DNA of 34,579 nt. Source: Thiohalobacter sp. (GTDB taxonomy: Bacteria > Pseudomonadota > Gammaproteobacteria > Thiohalobacterales > Thiohalobacteraceae). This document shows positions 8,267 to 14,929 of the stretch, piece by piece. The first letter of the stretch is position 1. Each line of letters begins with the position of its first letter. A program made the translations under genes and the position numbers. The notes under the pieces were generated by a model that was not told the origin of the DNA, did no database searches, and worked only from the letters and a program-made list of their open reading frames with translations. Location: the NCBI GenBank assembly GCA_026993645.1, contig JALWSQ010000293.1:1-34579 (forward strand). The letters are read 5' to 3'.

Positions 8267-8290
8267 GGTCGTGGGCGGCCTGGCCGGCAC

Positions 8291-9130
8291 CTATTGGCGA
8301 TAGGCCGGTGCATTGACCGGCTGGCCGTTGCTCATGTAGGTGAGGAAGTATTCCAGGGCCTTGTACTCGTCGCTCTGAGCCTTGAACGGCTTGGCCCGCA
8401 CCTGCTTGTTGCAGCCCGCGAAGCGGCGGTGCAGGGTGCCCAACGAGCCCCACTTGGCACGGTAGACCGGGAAGCCCGTGGGCTGGCCGAGAGACGGGCT
8501 GAGAATATTGGCCCGGATCCGGTTGCCGGCGTTGTACATGTGGCAGTCCGCGCAGGACATGTTGAGCTGTCCCCGCTTGGCGTAGAAATGGAACTTGCCC
8601 CGCTCGTAGGCGGCCAGGGCCCGTGGGTCGTTGGGGACCTTGATGTTCAGGCGCTTGCCACGGGAGGTGCTGGCCATGTAGGCCGAGATCTGCGCCAGCT
8701 TGCCCTTCTTCCATTTCAGGGGCTTCTCGCCGTTGTCCTTGCGGCACTGGTTGATGGCCCATTCCAGGGTGACGATCTTACCGGTCTTGCTGTCGAAGTA
8801 GGGGTAGTTCTGGCGGATGCCGATGCCGCCGTTGGGAAAACAGCTGGCATAGGTCTTGCCGTTCTTGAACGGCGTCTCGAACAGCTTCTTGCCCTTTGCC
8901 AAGGCCGGCTCAAAGGGCGGGAAGTCCATGATGGAGACCCATTGGTCCCGCCGGTCCTGGGGTCCCACGGCGTAGGTGCCATCCGCAAAATCGTCGAACT
9001 TGAGGTCCGGGAAGCGCTTCTGGAAATAGGCCCGGAAGGCCTTCAGGTCCTGTTCCGGCGATGCCTGTGCCGGGACCGCCAATAGGGCGGTCAGCCCCAG
9101 GGCCGCCAGGGTTCCAATCAATCGTTTCAT
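8291..9130 (-). CDS. soxA: SoxA, c-type cytochrome subunit of SoxXA (single-haem form)
   Basis: 279 aa with a Sec signal (MKRLIGTLAALGLTALLAVPAQA). SoxXA oxidatively joins thiosulfate to the SoxY cysteine. The C-terminal cytochrome domain has the haem site CADCH (Cys193, Cys196, His197), and the conserved catalytic/haem-ligand cysteine lies in RRFAGC (Cys240). The N-terminal domain has no CxxCH; instead it has SCFPNGG (Cys97) and NQC (Cys129), the pair that forms a disulfide in single-haem SoxA proteins. The reverse-complement RBS AAGGAGG lies close upstream of the ATG at 9130. It is last in soxXYZA. Confidence 0.96.
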   Translation of the reverse strand: MKRLIGTLAALGLTALLAVPAQASPEQDLKAFRAYFQKRFPDLKFDDFADGTYAVGPQDRRDQWVSIMDFPPFEPALAKGKKLFETPFKNGKTYASCFPNGGIGIRQNYPYFDSKTGKIVTLEWAINQCRKDNGEKPLKWKKGKLAQISAYMASTSRGKRLNIKVPNDPRALAAYERGKFHFYAKRGQLNMSCADCHMYNAGNRIRANILSPSLGQPTGFPVYRAKWGSLGTLHRRFAGCNKQVRAKPFKAQSDEYKALEYFLTYMSNGQPVNAPAYRQ

Positions 9131-9178
9131 TTGTATCAGCCTCCTTCCGTCAGGTTGTGTCCTGAACGTCCTCTGGGA

Positions 9179-9493
9179 TCAGCGGATCTGGGTTTCGATG
9201 GAATCACTCTGCCCCTTGTTGTCCACCCACTTCAGGGTCACCTTGTCGCCCTTCTTGGCACCCTTGAAGCGAAACGACATGTAGGGGTTCTTGGACACCG
9301 CCGGACCCCAGTAGGCATCGAGTACCGTCTTGCCGTTGTGGAGGCAGGTCACCTCCTGAATGTAGTGGGCCGGAATCAGCTTGCCGGTTTTCTTGTTCTT
9401 GCGTTGGCCGGTTTCCATCGGGTGGCTGATCAGGGTCTTGACGGTGGTCACGCCGCCGGAAATTCTGGCTCGAATCTTGATCGTGTGGGCCAT
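9179..9493 (-). CDS. soxZ: SoxZ, sulfur-carrier partner protein
   Basis: 104 aa. SoxZ pairs with SoxY to form the carrier on which sulfur intermediates are processed. It starts MAHTIKIRARISGGVTTVKTL, has the family motif TLISHPMETGQRK, and is a single immunoglobulin-like beta domain without a signal peptide; SoxZ is normally exported as a complex with Tat-borne SoxY. The start at 9493 is set by AGGTGA 7 nt upstream; the ORF-track start 7 codons earlier (MTRGETE) overlaps this ribosome site. It lies between soxY and soxA with short gaps (52 and 48 bp). Confidence 0.96.
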   Translation of the reverse strand: MAHTIKIRARISGGVTTVKTLISHPMETGQRKNKKTGKLIPAHYIQEVTCLHNGKTVLDAYWGPAVSKNPYMSFRFKGAKKGDKVTLKWVDNKGQSDSIETQIR

Positions 9494-9545
9494 CTCTGTT
9501 TCACCTCTCGTCATTCTGTCTGTGGTCAGGGTTCCGGGTGGCGGG

Positions 9546-10010
9546 TCAGCCGCCGCAGCCGCCGATGGTGACCTTCACCTGCTTGCCCGTGCTGTAGAGC
9601 TTGCCGCCGGCCTTGACCACGGCGATGACGCTGGAGGTCTTGCCCATCTTGATGCGGGTGGAAATGTACGGTTCGGTACCCGGCCCGAGTTTGAACGAGG
9701 CCGCCAGCGGGTTGAGGTTCTTCTCGGCCAGGATGGTGATGGAATCCACGCCATCGATGGAGGCCGTGACCGACACCGGTACCACGGCACCGTTCTCCGC
9801 GATGTCCGGCGCCTTGAGCTTGACCTTGCTCGAGCCCATGAGGGCGCTGCTGCCCAGCAGCGACTTCAGGGCGTCGTTGACGGTGGTGGCCTTGAAGGCG
9901 TCCTTGGGCCAGGCGGCGAGTACCACCCGGGGCGTCACCAGCCCGGTGCCGATGGCCACGCCCAGTGCACCGACGGCGAGGCTGCCCTTGAGGAATGTCC
10001 TGCGCTTCAT
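9546..10010 (-). CDS. soxY: SoxY, sulfur-carrier protein with C-terminal GGCGG
   Basis: 154 aa from the ATG at 10010. A Tat signal MKRRTFLKGSLAVGALGV ends near VVLA-AWP. The mature protein ends VTIGGCGG, the flexible swinging arm whose cysteine carries the covalently bound sulfur. Start choice is uncertain: AGGAGA is only 1-2 nt from an ATG at 10025, 8 nt from a GTG at 10019 and 17 nt from the ATG at 10010. All three are in frame and add at most five residues before the twin arginines. The ORF-track TTG at 10049 is unsupported. soxX precedes by 83 bp, soxZ follows. Confidence 0.95.
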   Translation of the reverse strand: MKRRTFLKGSLAVGALGVAIGTGLVTPRVVLAAWPKDAFKATTVNDALKSLLGSSALMGSSKVKLKAPDIAENGAVVPVSVTASIDGVDSITILAEKNLNPLAASFKLGPGTEPYISTRIKMGKTSSVIAVVKAGGKLYSTGKQVKVTIGGCGG

Positions 10011-10093
10011 GTTTGTCACGTTCATGTCTCCTGAACTGCTCTGATCCAATGGTCGAAGATGCGGAAATGCCAGCAGTGGGCAGGGCCGCGCAC

Positions 10094-10471
10094 CTACAGG
10101 GAATAGATGAACTCCACCACCTTGTCGATCTCGCTCTCGGTGAGGATCTTGTGCCGGCCGAAGGGCGGCATGATGGTGTTGGGGTTGTTGACCGAGGCAT
10201 CCCAGATCTGGGCCCGTAGCTTGGCCTTGTCCGGGAAGCGCGTCTTCATGGCCACCAGCGGTGGCCCGATGTTGCCGGCGAGCTTGCCGCCCTCGATCTG
10301 GTGGCAGGCCAGGCAGTTGCCCTTCTTCCGATTGAAGGCGATCTTCCTGCCCTGGGCGATGACCGATGCCGATGCCCCATCGGCAGCCTGCACGACCGTG
10401 GGCAGACCCAGGGTGCCCATCAGGACTGCCGCGGAAACGGCGGTGGTGAGAGTGCTCCAGCGTTGCCGCAT
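10094..10471 (-). CDS. soxX: SoxX, small c-type cytochrome subunit of SoxXA
   Basis: 125 aa from the ATG at 10471, with AGGAG 7 nt upstream; the ORF-track start lies 12 codons earlier inside the leader. A Sec signal (LTTAVSAAVLMGTLGLPTVVQA) precedes a single cytochrome c domain with haem site CLACH (Cys53, Cys56, His57) and a likely axial methionine in TIMPPFG. SoxX accepts electrons from SoxA during thiosulfate conjugation to SoxY. It is the first gene of soxXYZA and lies about 120 nt downstream of a strong predicted promoter start. Confidence 0.95.
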   Translation of the reverse strand: MRQRWSTLTTAVSAAVLMGTLGLPTVVQAADGASASVIAQGRKIAFNRKKGNCLACHQIEGGKLAGNIGPPLVAMKTRFPDKAKLRAQIWDASVNNPNTIMPPFGRHKILTESEIDKVVEFIYSL

Positions 10472-10597
10472 TGTTGTCTCCTCAAGTGAGTTGTCGTCCG
10501 CAATCAACCCTGTTGCGGAAGGTGGTGCGAACCGGGACCGTCGAATGGACGACCTCGTGGAAGGGGAAAGTCAACGAAGCCTTTGGCATAGGCACGA

Positions 10598-10626
10598 AAT
10601 ATAGACTTGAGGTTTGCCGGAGTCAA
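10598..10626 (-). promoter_or_regulatory. Predicted sigma-70 promoter of soxXYZA
   Basis: On the minus strand TTGACT and TATATT are separated by exactly 17 bp, each one base away from consensus. Transcription would start near 10591 and leave a leader of about 120 nt before soxX. This is one of the best promoter matches in the window. Confidence 0.75.
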
Positions 10627-10663
10627 AGCATTCCTCGGTGGCCGTCATCCATCAAGATTCGCT

Positions 10664-10679
10664 GAAATATTAATCTTTC
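10664..10679. promoter_or_regulatory. Candidate operator dyad upstream of the sox promoter
   Basis: GAAATATTAATCTTTC is a 16-bp palindrome with only one mismatched pair, AT-rich in a very GC-rich region. Its centre lies about 80 bp upstream of the predicted soxXYZA start, a position typical for activator sites. No regulator can be assigned from sequence. Confidence 0.4.
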
Positions 10680-10749
10680 CCCTGGCCGCGGGGCGGGATT
10701 CCAGGGGTCGCCGCAAGGGAAGGACGCGGCAGCGCACGCAACTATTCCC

Positions 10750-12204
10750 CTATTCCCCGGTGGCGTGGTTGTCCACCAGGGCAGCCCGGTGACGCAGCTC
10801 GGCCAGGCGGGCCTCGATCCGGGCGGCGAGATAGTCGCTCAGATGGGGTTGCTTGCGGGCCAGCTCCAGCTGGGCGATGGCCGCCGTGGGTTCGCCTCGG
10901 TCGATGTGGTACTGCGCCAGGGCCAGGTGGGCCTCGGCCTGGGCACCCTGGCCTTCCAGGGCATGGGCCAGGAACAGCTGCAGCTCCGGCACGGGGTGTT
11001 CGGCATGGGCAAAGGGACCCAGCACCCGGCTGGCGGCCCGGTAGCGATGGTCGTCCAGCAGGATCCGCACCCGGGTCCGGGCGATGAGCCAGGATTCGGG
11101 GTAGAGGCGTTGCAGCCGTTGCAGCCGGCGCAGGGCGGTGTCGTCCTTGCCCATGCGGTGCAGGACCCGCGCCAGGGCGAGTTCCGGGGTGATGCGGTCG
11201 GGCAGTTGCCGGGTGAGTTTCCGCAGCAGCCTGCGGGCCTGGTCGAGCTGGCCCAGACGGGCCAGGGCCAGGGCCTCGCCGTAGTGGCTGGCGCTGGCCG
11301 CGAGGTGCTCGTGGCGCCCCTTGCGGAACCAGGTGAGGACCACCTGGGGGTCGTCCGTGGTGAGCACCCGCAGCCGGGCCTGCATGAGATAGTACATGTC
11401 ATGGTGACCCCGATCGCGCCAGTGCAGGCGCCGGGCCAGGCTGCGGGACTCGGCGATCCGGTCCGGGGTGACCGGGTGGGTCTGGAGGAAGCCCGGTGCC
11501 TGGGAGCCATAGTAGCGCATCTGTTGCTGCAGGCGCTCGAAGAACGCCGGCATGCCCCGGGGATCGAAGCCGGCCCGGGCCAGGGTCTGGATACCGATAC
11601 GGTCGGCCTCCTTCTCGTTGGCACGGGTGAAGTTGATCTGCTTCTGCAACATGCCGGCCTGGATGGACATGAGGGCCGCCTGGCCCGCTTCTCCGCTCTG
11701 GGTGCCGATGAGGATGGCGGCCAGGATGGCGGCCGCCGTCGGCAGTTGCATGCGGCGCGCGGTGTCGTAGGCCCGGGCCAGGTGGCGCTGAGTGACGTGG
11801 GCGATCTCGTGGGCCATCACCGCGGCCAGCTCCGATTCGTTGGCAGTGCGCAGGATGAGCCCGCTGTGCACGCCGATGTAGCCGCCGGGCCCGGCGAAGG
11901 CATTGATGCTCTTGTCGCGCACGATGAAGAAGTGGAACGGACGGCCGGGGGCATCGCTGGCGGCCACCAGCTGCCGCCCCAGGTCTCGGATGTAGTGGTC
12001 CAGCTCGGCGTCTTCCATGATCTCGGCGCTGCGCCGCAGCTGGCGCATGAAGGCCTGCCCCAGGCGGGCGTCCTCCTGGGGGGAGATCACCTGGTCGGCG
12101 CTGTCTCCCATCTCCGGCAAACGTGGCTCGGCAGCCGCCAGGGTAGCGGGTAGCAGGCTGGCCAGCAGGGCGAGGCGGGGCAAGAGGCGTCTGAGTGCAT
12201 GCAT
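10750..12204 (-). CDS. bepA: BepA-like periplasmic M48 metalloprotease with TPR domain
   Basis: 484 aa, matching E. coli BepA (487 aa). It helps assemble outer-membrane LptD and degrades stalled outer-membrane proteins. A signal peptide (LLPRLALLASLLPATLAAA) precedes the M48 domain: SINAFAGPGGYIGVHSGL, then zinc motif HEIAH (His132-His136), with the third ligand in ANEKEADRIG. The C-terminal half (from about residue 300) holds TPR repeats (YGEALALARLGQLDQARRLL, ALEGQGAQAEAHLALAQYH). It is transcribed toward sox but ends 278 bp before soxX, which has its own promoter, so a functional link to sox is not implied. Confidence 0.9.
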   Translation of the reverse strand: MHALRRLLPRLALLASLLPATLAAAEPRLPEMGDSADQVISPQEDARLGQAFMRQLRRSAEIMEDAELDHYIRDLGRQLVAASDAPGRPFHFFIVRDKSINAFAGPGGYIGVHSGLILRTANESELAAVMAHEIAHVTQRHLARAYDTARRMQLPTAAAILAAILIGTQSGEAGQAALMSIQAGMLQKQINFTRANEKEADRIGIQTLARAGFDPRGMPAFFERLQQQMRYYGSQAPGFLQTHPVTPDRIAESRSLARRLHWRDRGHHDMYYLMQARLRVLTTDDPQVVLTWFRKGRHEHLAASASHYGEALALARLGQLDQARRLLRKLTRQLPDRITPELALARVLHRMGKDDTALRRLQRLQRLYPESWLIARTRVRILLDDHRYRAASRVLGPFAHAEHPVPELQLFLAHALEGQGAQAEAHLALAQYHIDRGEPTAAIAQLELARKQPHLSDYLAARIEARLAELRHRAALVDNHATGE

Positions 12205-12304
12205 GGTCGGGTCGCCGGCAGGCGGGTTTCGCAGGGTCAGGGTCTCCGCTCAGACCCGGTTCGGGGCACCGGGTTCCCGCGCGAGGGCGTGAAAACGAGA
12301 TTCA

Positions 12305-12313
12305 AGTATACCA
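12305..12313 (-). promoter_or_regulatory. Possible extended -10 promoter of bepA
   Basis: On the minus strand TGGTATACT fits an extended -10 (TGnTATAAT-like) about 95 bp before the bepA start. The -35 region is poor. It lies back to back with the rhodanese promoter at 12323-12351. Confidence 0.35.
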
Positions 12314-12322
12314 GTCATGGGG

Positions 12323-12351
12323 TTGACGGCCGCAGCGATAGCGCCTATAAA
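12323..12351 (+). promoter_or_regulatory. Predicted sigma-70 promoter of the rhodanese gene
   Basis: TTGACG and TATAAA are separated by 17 bp, with five of six matches in each box. Transcription would begin near 12358, giving a leader of about 36 nt to the ATG at 12394. Confidence 0.75.
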
Positions 12352-12393
12352 TTAGCATATTCTGAAATTACGATATAACAGGATGTCGCCACC

Positions 12394-12741
12394 ATGTATG
12401 GAATACGCGAGATCGACAGCCGGACGCTGGCCGGTTGGCTGGAGGCCGAGGACAGGCCCCTGCTGGTGGATGTGCGCACCCCCAACGAATTCGCCCAGGG
12501 CATGATCGAAGGGGCCGAGCTGGTTCCCCTGCACCTGGTGCCCCTGCATGCCGAGCAGTTGGTCGCCGGGGAGCGCCCGGTGGTGTTCTATTGCCGCAGT
12601 GGGGCGCGTTCCGGCCAGGCCTGTGCCTTCATCCAGTCCCGCCATCCCGGTGTCTGGGTCTTCAACCTGCGCGGGGGCGTCATCGACTGGGTCCGGCAGG
12701 GTCTGCCCCTGGGCCGGCCGGCGGCCGTCGCCAGTCGCTGA
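12394..12741 (+). CDS. Single-domain rhodanese (sulfurtransferase)
   Basis: 115 aa, a cytoplasmic one-domain rhodanese without signal peptide. The active-site loop is CRSGAR with Cys67 as the expected persulfide carrier, and the family motifs LLVDVRTPNEF and GMIEGAELVPL are present. Such proteins move sulfane sulfur from thiosulfate, polysulfide or glutathione persulfide to carriers such as TusA, whose gene follows 179 bp downstream with its own promoter. The sox cluster is 2 kb away. The ribosome site is a modest AGGAT 9 nt before the ATG. Substrate and acceptor are inferred from context. Confidence 0.92.
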   Translation: MYGIREIDSRTLAGWLEAEDRPLLVDVRTPNEFAQGMIEGAELVPLHLVPLHAEQLVAGERPVVFYCRSGARSGQACAFIQSRHPGVWVFNLRGGVIDWVRQGLPLGRPAAVASR

Positions 12742-12824
12742 TCATTTCTTCTCAACCGACTGATTCCTAAGCTCGTCTCCTGCGAGCCCCGGTCCCGGTG
12801 CCGGTGCGGGGGACGGGCTGACCC

Positions 12825-12853
12825 TTGCGTTCGGGGGCGCGTTGTCATATAAA
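12825..12853 (+). promoter_or_regulatory. Predicted sigma-70 promoter of tusA
   Basis: TTGCGT and TATAAA are separated by 17 bp; the -10 is strong and the -35 weak (three of six). The -10 sequence and spacing match the rhodanese promoter. The leader would be about 60 nt. Confidence 0.55.
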
Positions 12854-12920
12854 TGCGGCGTTTTTCCCCACGGCTGGCGTCTGCCGGGCCGACCCATAGC
12901 GAAACACAAGGAGTGCTCAA

Positions 12921-13151
12921 ATGGCGAATTTCGACGAGGAGCTGGATGCATCCGGCCTGAACTGCCCCCTGCCCATCCTGCGGGCGAAGAAGGCGCTGGC
13001 AGGTCTCGACAGTGGCAAGGTGCTGCACATCATTGCCACGGATCCGGGTTCGGTGAAGGACTTCGAGGCCTTCGCCAAGCAGACCGGCAACGAGCTGCTG
13101 GAATCCAAGGAAGAGGGTGGTAAGTTCCACTTCCTGATCAAGAAGGCCTGA
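12921..13151 (+). CDS. tusA: TusA-family sulfur carrier protein
   Basis: 76 aa, with the hallmark CPLPILRAKKAL (CPxP motif, Cys15 as persulfide carrier) after the short strand ELDASGLN. In sulfur oxidisers TusA ferries sulfane sulfur between rhodanese, DsrE-type proteins and cytoplasmic oxidation systems (Dsr or sHdr); in other bacteria it serves tRNA thiolation. The nearby rhodanese and sox genes favour the dissimilatory role, but neither dsr nor shdr is in this window. AAGGAG lies 8 nt before the ATG. A strong terminator follows 43 bp after the stop. Confidence 0.94.
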   Translation: MANFDEELDASGLNCPLPILRAKKALAGLDSGKVLHIIATDPGSVKDFEAFAKQTGNELLESKEEGGKFHFLIKKA

Positions 13152-13194
13152 GCGGCCAATCGATGGTCCCCGGGTCGCAGGGCCCGGGGAAAGG

Positions 13195-13228
13195 CGGCCC
13201 CGGTGATGCCACCGGGGCCGTCGTTTTT
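13195..13228 (+). terminator. Intrinsic terminator of tusA
   Basis: CGGCCCCGGTG and CACCGGGGCCG form a perfect 11-bp stem with an ATGC loop, followed by TCGTTTTT. A smaller hairpin (CCCCGGG/CCCGGGG) sits just upstream at 13168-13189. It ends 8 bp before the convergent fadL-type gene. Confidence 0.9.
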
Positions 13229-13235
13229 GCTGGGG

Positions 13236-14645
13236 TCAGAAGGTCCAGGCCAGCTGGGCGCTGAGGATGTCCACCTTGTTGTCGAAGTAGCCCGACACGG
13301 TGCCCCCGCTGCCGCCGTTGGTGGCGTCGTCGTGCAGGATGCTACCGTTGCTGACGAACAGGTGGGTGTAGCCCAGGTCAAGCCGCAGGTTGTCCTGGGC
13401 GCGGTAGCTGGCACCGATGGCCACCCAGCGCCGGTCGTTGCCCGGCAGGCGCGGCGTGCGGTGCGCCGCATCCGGGATGGGGGACTGGTCCAGGGCCACG
13501 CCCGCCCGCAACAGCCAGCGGTCGTCGTAGCGGTAGTCCACGCCCAGGGAATAGCGCAGGCTGTTGTCCCAGTTCTCCTGAGTGAGCGAGGCGAGCTGGC
13601 CGTTGTCCCGCACCACCCGCAGTTCCCGGAAGCGGTTCCACCGGGTCCAGGTGATGTCCGCCAGCAGCGCCCAACGGTCGTTCAGTTCATGGTAGCCGCT
13701 CAGGGCGATGCTCTCCGGCAATTCCAGCTTGGCCTTGACCGGCCCGGTCGTGAGTTTTGCCTTCAGTACCTTCAGTATTGGATTCTGGGTGGCAGCGACA
13801 CCGGCCGGGAGGTTGGTGATCCCCAGGGTGCCATCCAGGGTCTCGTTGACCTTGGAGCGGTAGCTCAGGCCGATGCGGCTGCCGGGCCCGAACTGGTACA
13901 GCACCGCCAGGTTGCCACCGAAGCCCCAGTCGTGGCCCTTGAGCCGGGCATAGGCGTCACTGCGCTGGGGGATCAGGCCGGCGCCGGTAGTACATACGGC
14001 CTGTGCCGTCGCCAGGCTGCCAGTCGCCTGGATGACCGATGCGTAGCAGGCACCCCCCACATCCACCGCGTTGGTCAGCTCGGCATCGGCATAGCGGGCG
14101 CTGAAGCCGACGGCCACCGACAGCCGGTCATCGACCTTCCAGGCCAGGTTCGGGTTGATGTCCACCGTCCGCAGCTCGGATTTCACCCCCTGGTAGCGCC
14201 CCACCCAGTGGCGGTCGTACTCGGTCTTGAGGCCGAAGGGGGCATTGATGCCCAGGCCGAAATAGAGCTTGCCGCTCAGCGGCTGGGCGTAGTACAGGTT
14301 GGGAGTGGGGAGGGTGCTGCCGCCATCGCCGCCGTTGCCGCCACTGGCGATCGGACTGCCGAGCACGTCCCGGGTGCCGCTGTCGTGGAACTTGGCCGAG
14401 GGTCGGATCAGGTGCAGGCCGACGACGAATTGACGCTTGTTCAGCCGGGTGATGCCGGCGGGATTGAAGAATACGGTGCTGGCGTCCTCGGCACTGGCGG
14501 CCGCGCCGGCGAAGGCATTGCCCAGCCCGCTCACGCTCTGTTCGGTGATGGCAAAGCCCGAGGCCAGGGCGGGGGTCCCCGGTGCAGCCAGCAGCCCCGC
14601 GGCGCAGAGCACCCGAACTACCGGGCGGAAATGGTTTTTTTTCAT
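13236..14645 (-). CDS. FadL/OmpP1-family outer-membrane transporter
   Basis: 469 aa. A signal peptide (VVRVLCAAGLLAAPGTPALA) is followed by the FadL hatch signature SGFAITEQSVSGLGNAFAGAAA and the NPAGI motif, then a long beta-barrel with alternating aromatic strands ending in LAWTF, a proper C-terminal Phe for BAM insertion. E. coli FadL takes up long-chain fatty acids by lateral diffusion; other members carry aromatic hydrocarbons. A central cysteine pair (CYASV...AVCTTG) may form a loop disulfide. AGGAGGAAA lies 7 nt before the start. The gene is next to tusA and divergent from a second FadL-family gene, so a hydrophobic sulfur substrate is conceivable but unproven. Confidence 0.88.
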   Translation of the reverse strand: MKKNHFRPVVRVLCAAGLLAAPGTPALASGFAITEQSVSGLGNAFAGAAASAEDASTVFFNPAGITRLNKRQFVVGLHLIRPSAKFHDSGTRDVLGSPIASGGNGGDGGSTLPTPNLYYAQPLSGKLYFGLGINAPFGLKTEYDRHWVGRYQGVKSELRTVDINPNLAWKVDDRLSVAVGFSARYADAELTNAVDVGGACYASVIQATGSLATAQAVCTTGAGLIPQRSDAYARLKGHDWGFGGNLAVLYQFGPGSRIGLSYRSKVNETLDGTLGITNLPAGVAATQNPILKVLKAKLTTGPVKAKLELPESIALSGYHELNDRWALLADITWTRWNRFRELRVVRDNGQLASLTQENWDNSLRYSLGVDYRYDDRWLLRAGVALDQSPIPDAAHRTPRLPGNDRRWVAIGASYRAQDNLRLDLGYTHLFVSNGSILHDDATNGGSGGTVSGYFDNKVDILSAQLAWTF

Positions 14646-14656
14646 CTTTAGTTTCC

Positions 14657-14696
14657 TCCTTACGCTGGAATGGCGTCCTTACACTCCGGAATGGCG
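14657..14696 (-). repeat. Tandem duplication in the fadL-type leader, duplicating the AAGGA ribosome-site core
   Basis: Two adjacent copies of a 19/21-bp unit (plus strand TCCTTACGCTGGAATGGCG and TCCTTACACTCCGGAATGGCG) lie 12-51 bp upstream of the minus-strand start codon. The proximal copy runs into the real AGGAGG; the distal copy carries a second AAGGA. The repeat looks like a short local duplication. Confidence 0.75.
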
Positions 14697-14736
14697 TCTC
14701 TGCCATTGAAGCACAAAAATGCCGGTTTTTCCCGTC

Positions 14737-14748
14737 GCAAAGATTTGC
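14737..14748. promoter_or_regulatory. Palindrome GCAAAGATTTGC between the divergent FadL genes
   Basis: GCAAA-GA-TTTGC has perfect 5-bp arms around a 2-bp centre, about 90 bp from the minus-strand start and 180 bp from the plus-strand start. An AAAAA-N6-TTTTT dyad lies at 14715-14730. Either could be an operator shared by the divergent pair; no regulator is identifiable. Confidence 0.3.
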
Positions 14749-14830
14749 ACTGTGGCTGATCGTGGTGCGCATACAACAGGGAGCGCACGATTCGATTCAT
14801 GGCACGGGTATTGCTTAGTCACGTATTCGG

Positions 14831-14859
14831 TTGACAATCCGGGGTGGTGTTGCCATCCT
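14831..14859 (+). promoter_or_regulatory. Possible promoter of the second FadL-family gene
   Basis: A perfect -35 TTGACA is followed after 17 bp by CATCCT, a poor -10. It lies about 70 bp before the start codon. The weak -10 suggests activator dependence if it is real. Confidence 0.4.
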
Positions 14860-14929
14860 GCCGCGGGACCGCGCACGGGCTGTCGCATGGTTACAACGCT
14901 TGTAGCTTTTTCCAGGAGGGACGAGGACG

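Noticed and set aside
10679-10707. CCCCTGG/CCAGGGG inverted repeat as a bepA terminator
   Set aside because: Only 7 bp with a 15-nt loop and no T-run on the minus strand.
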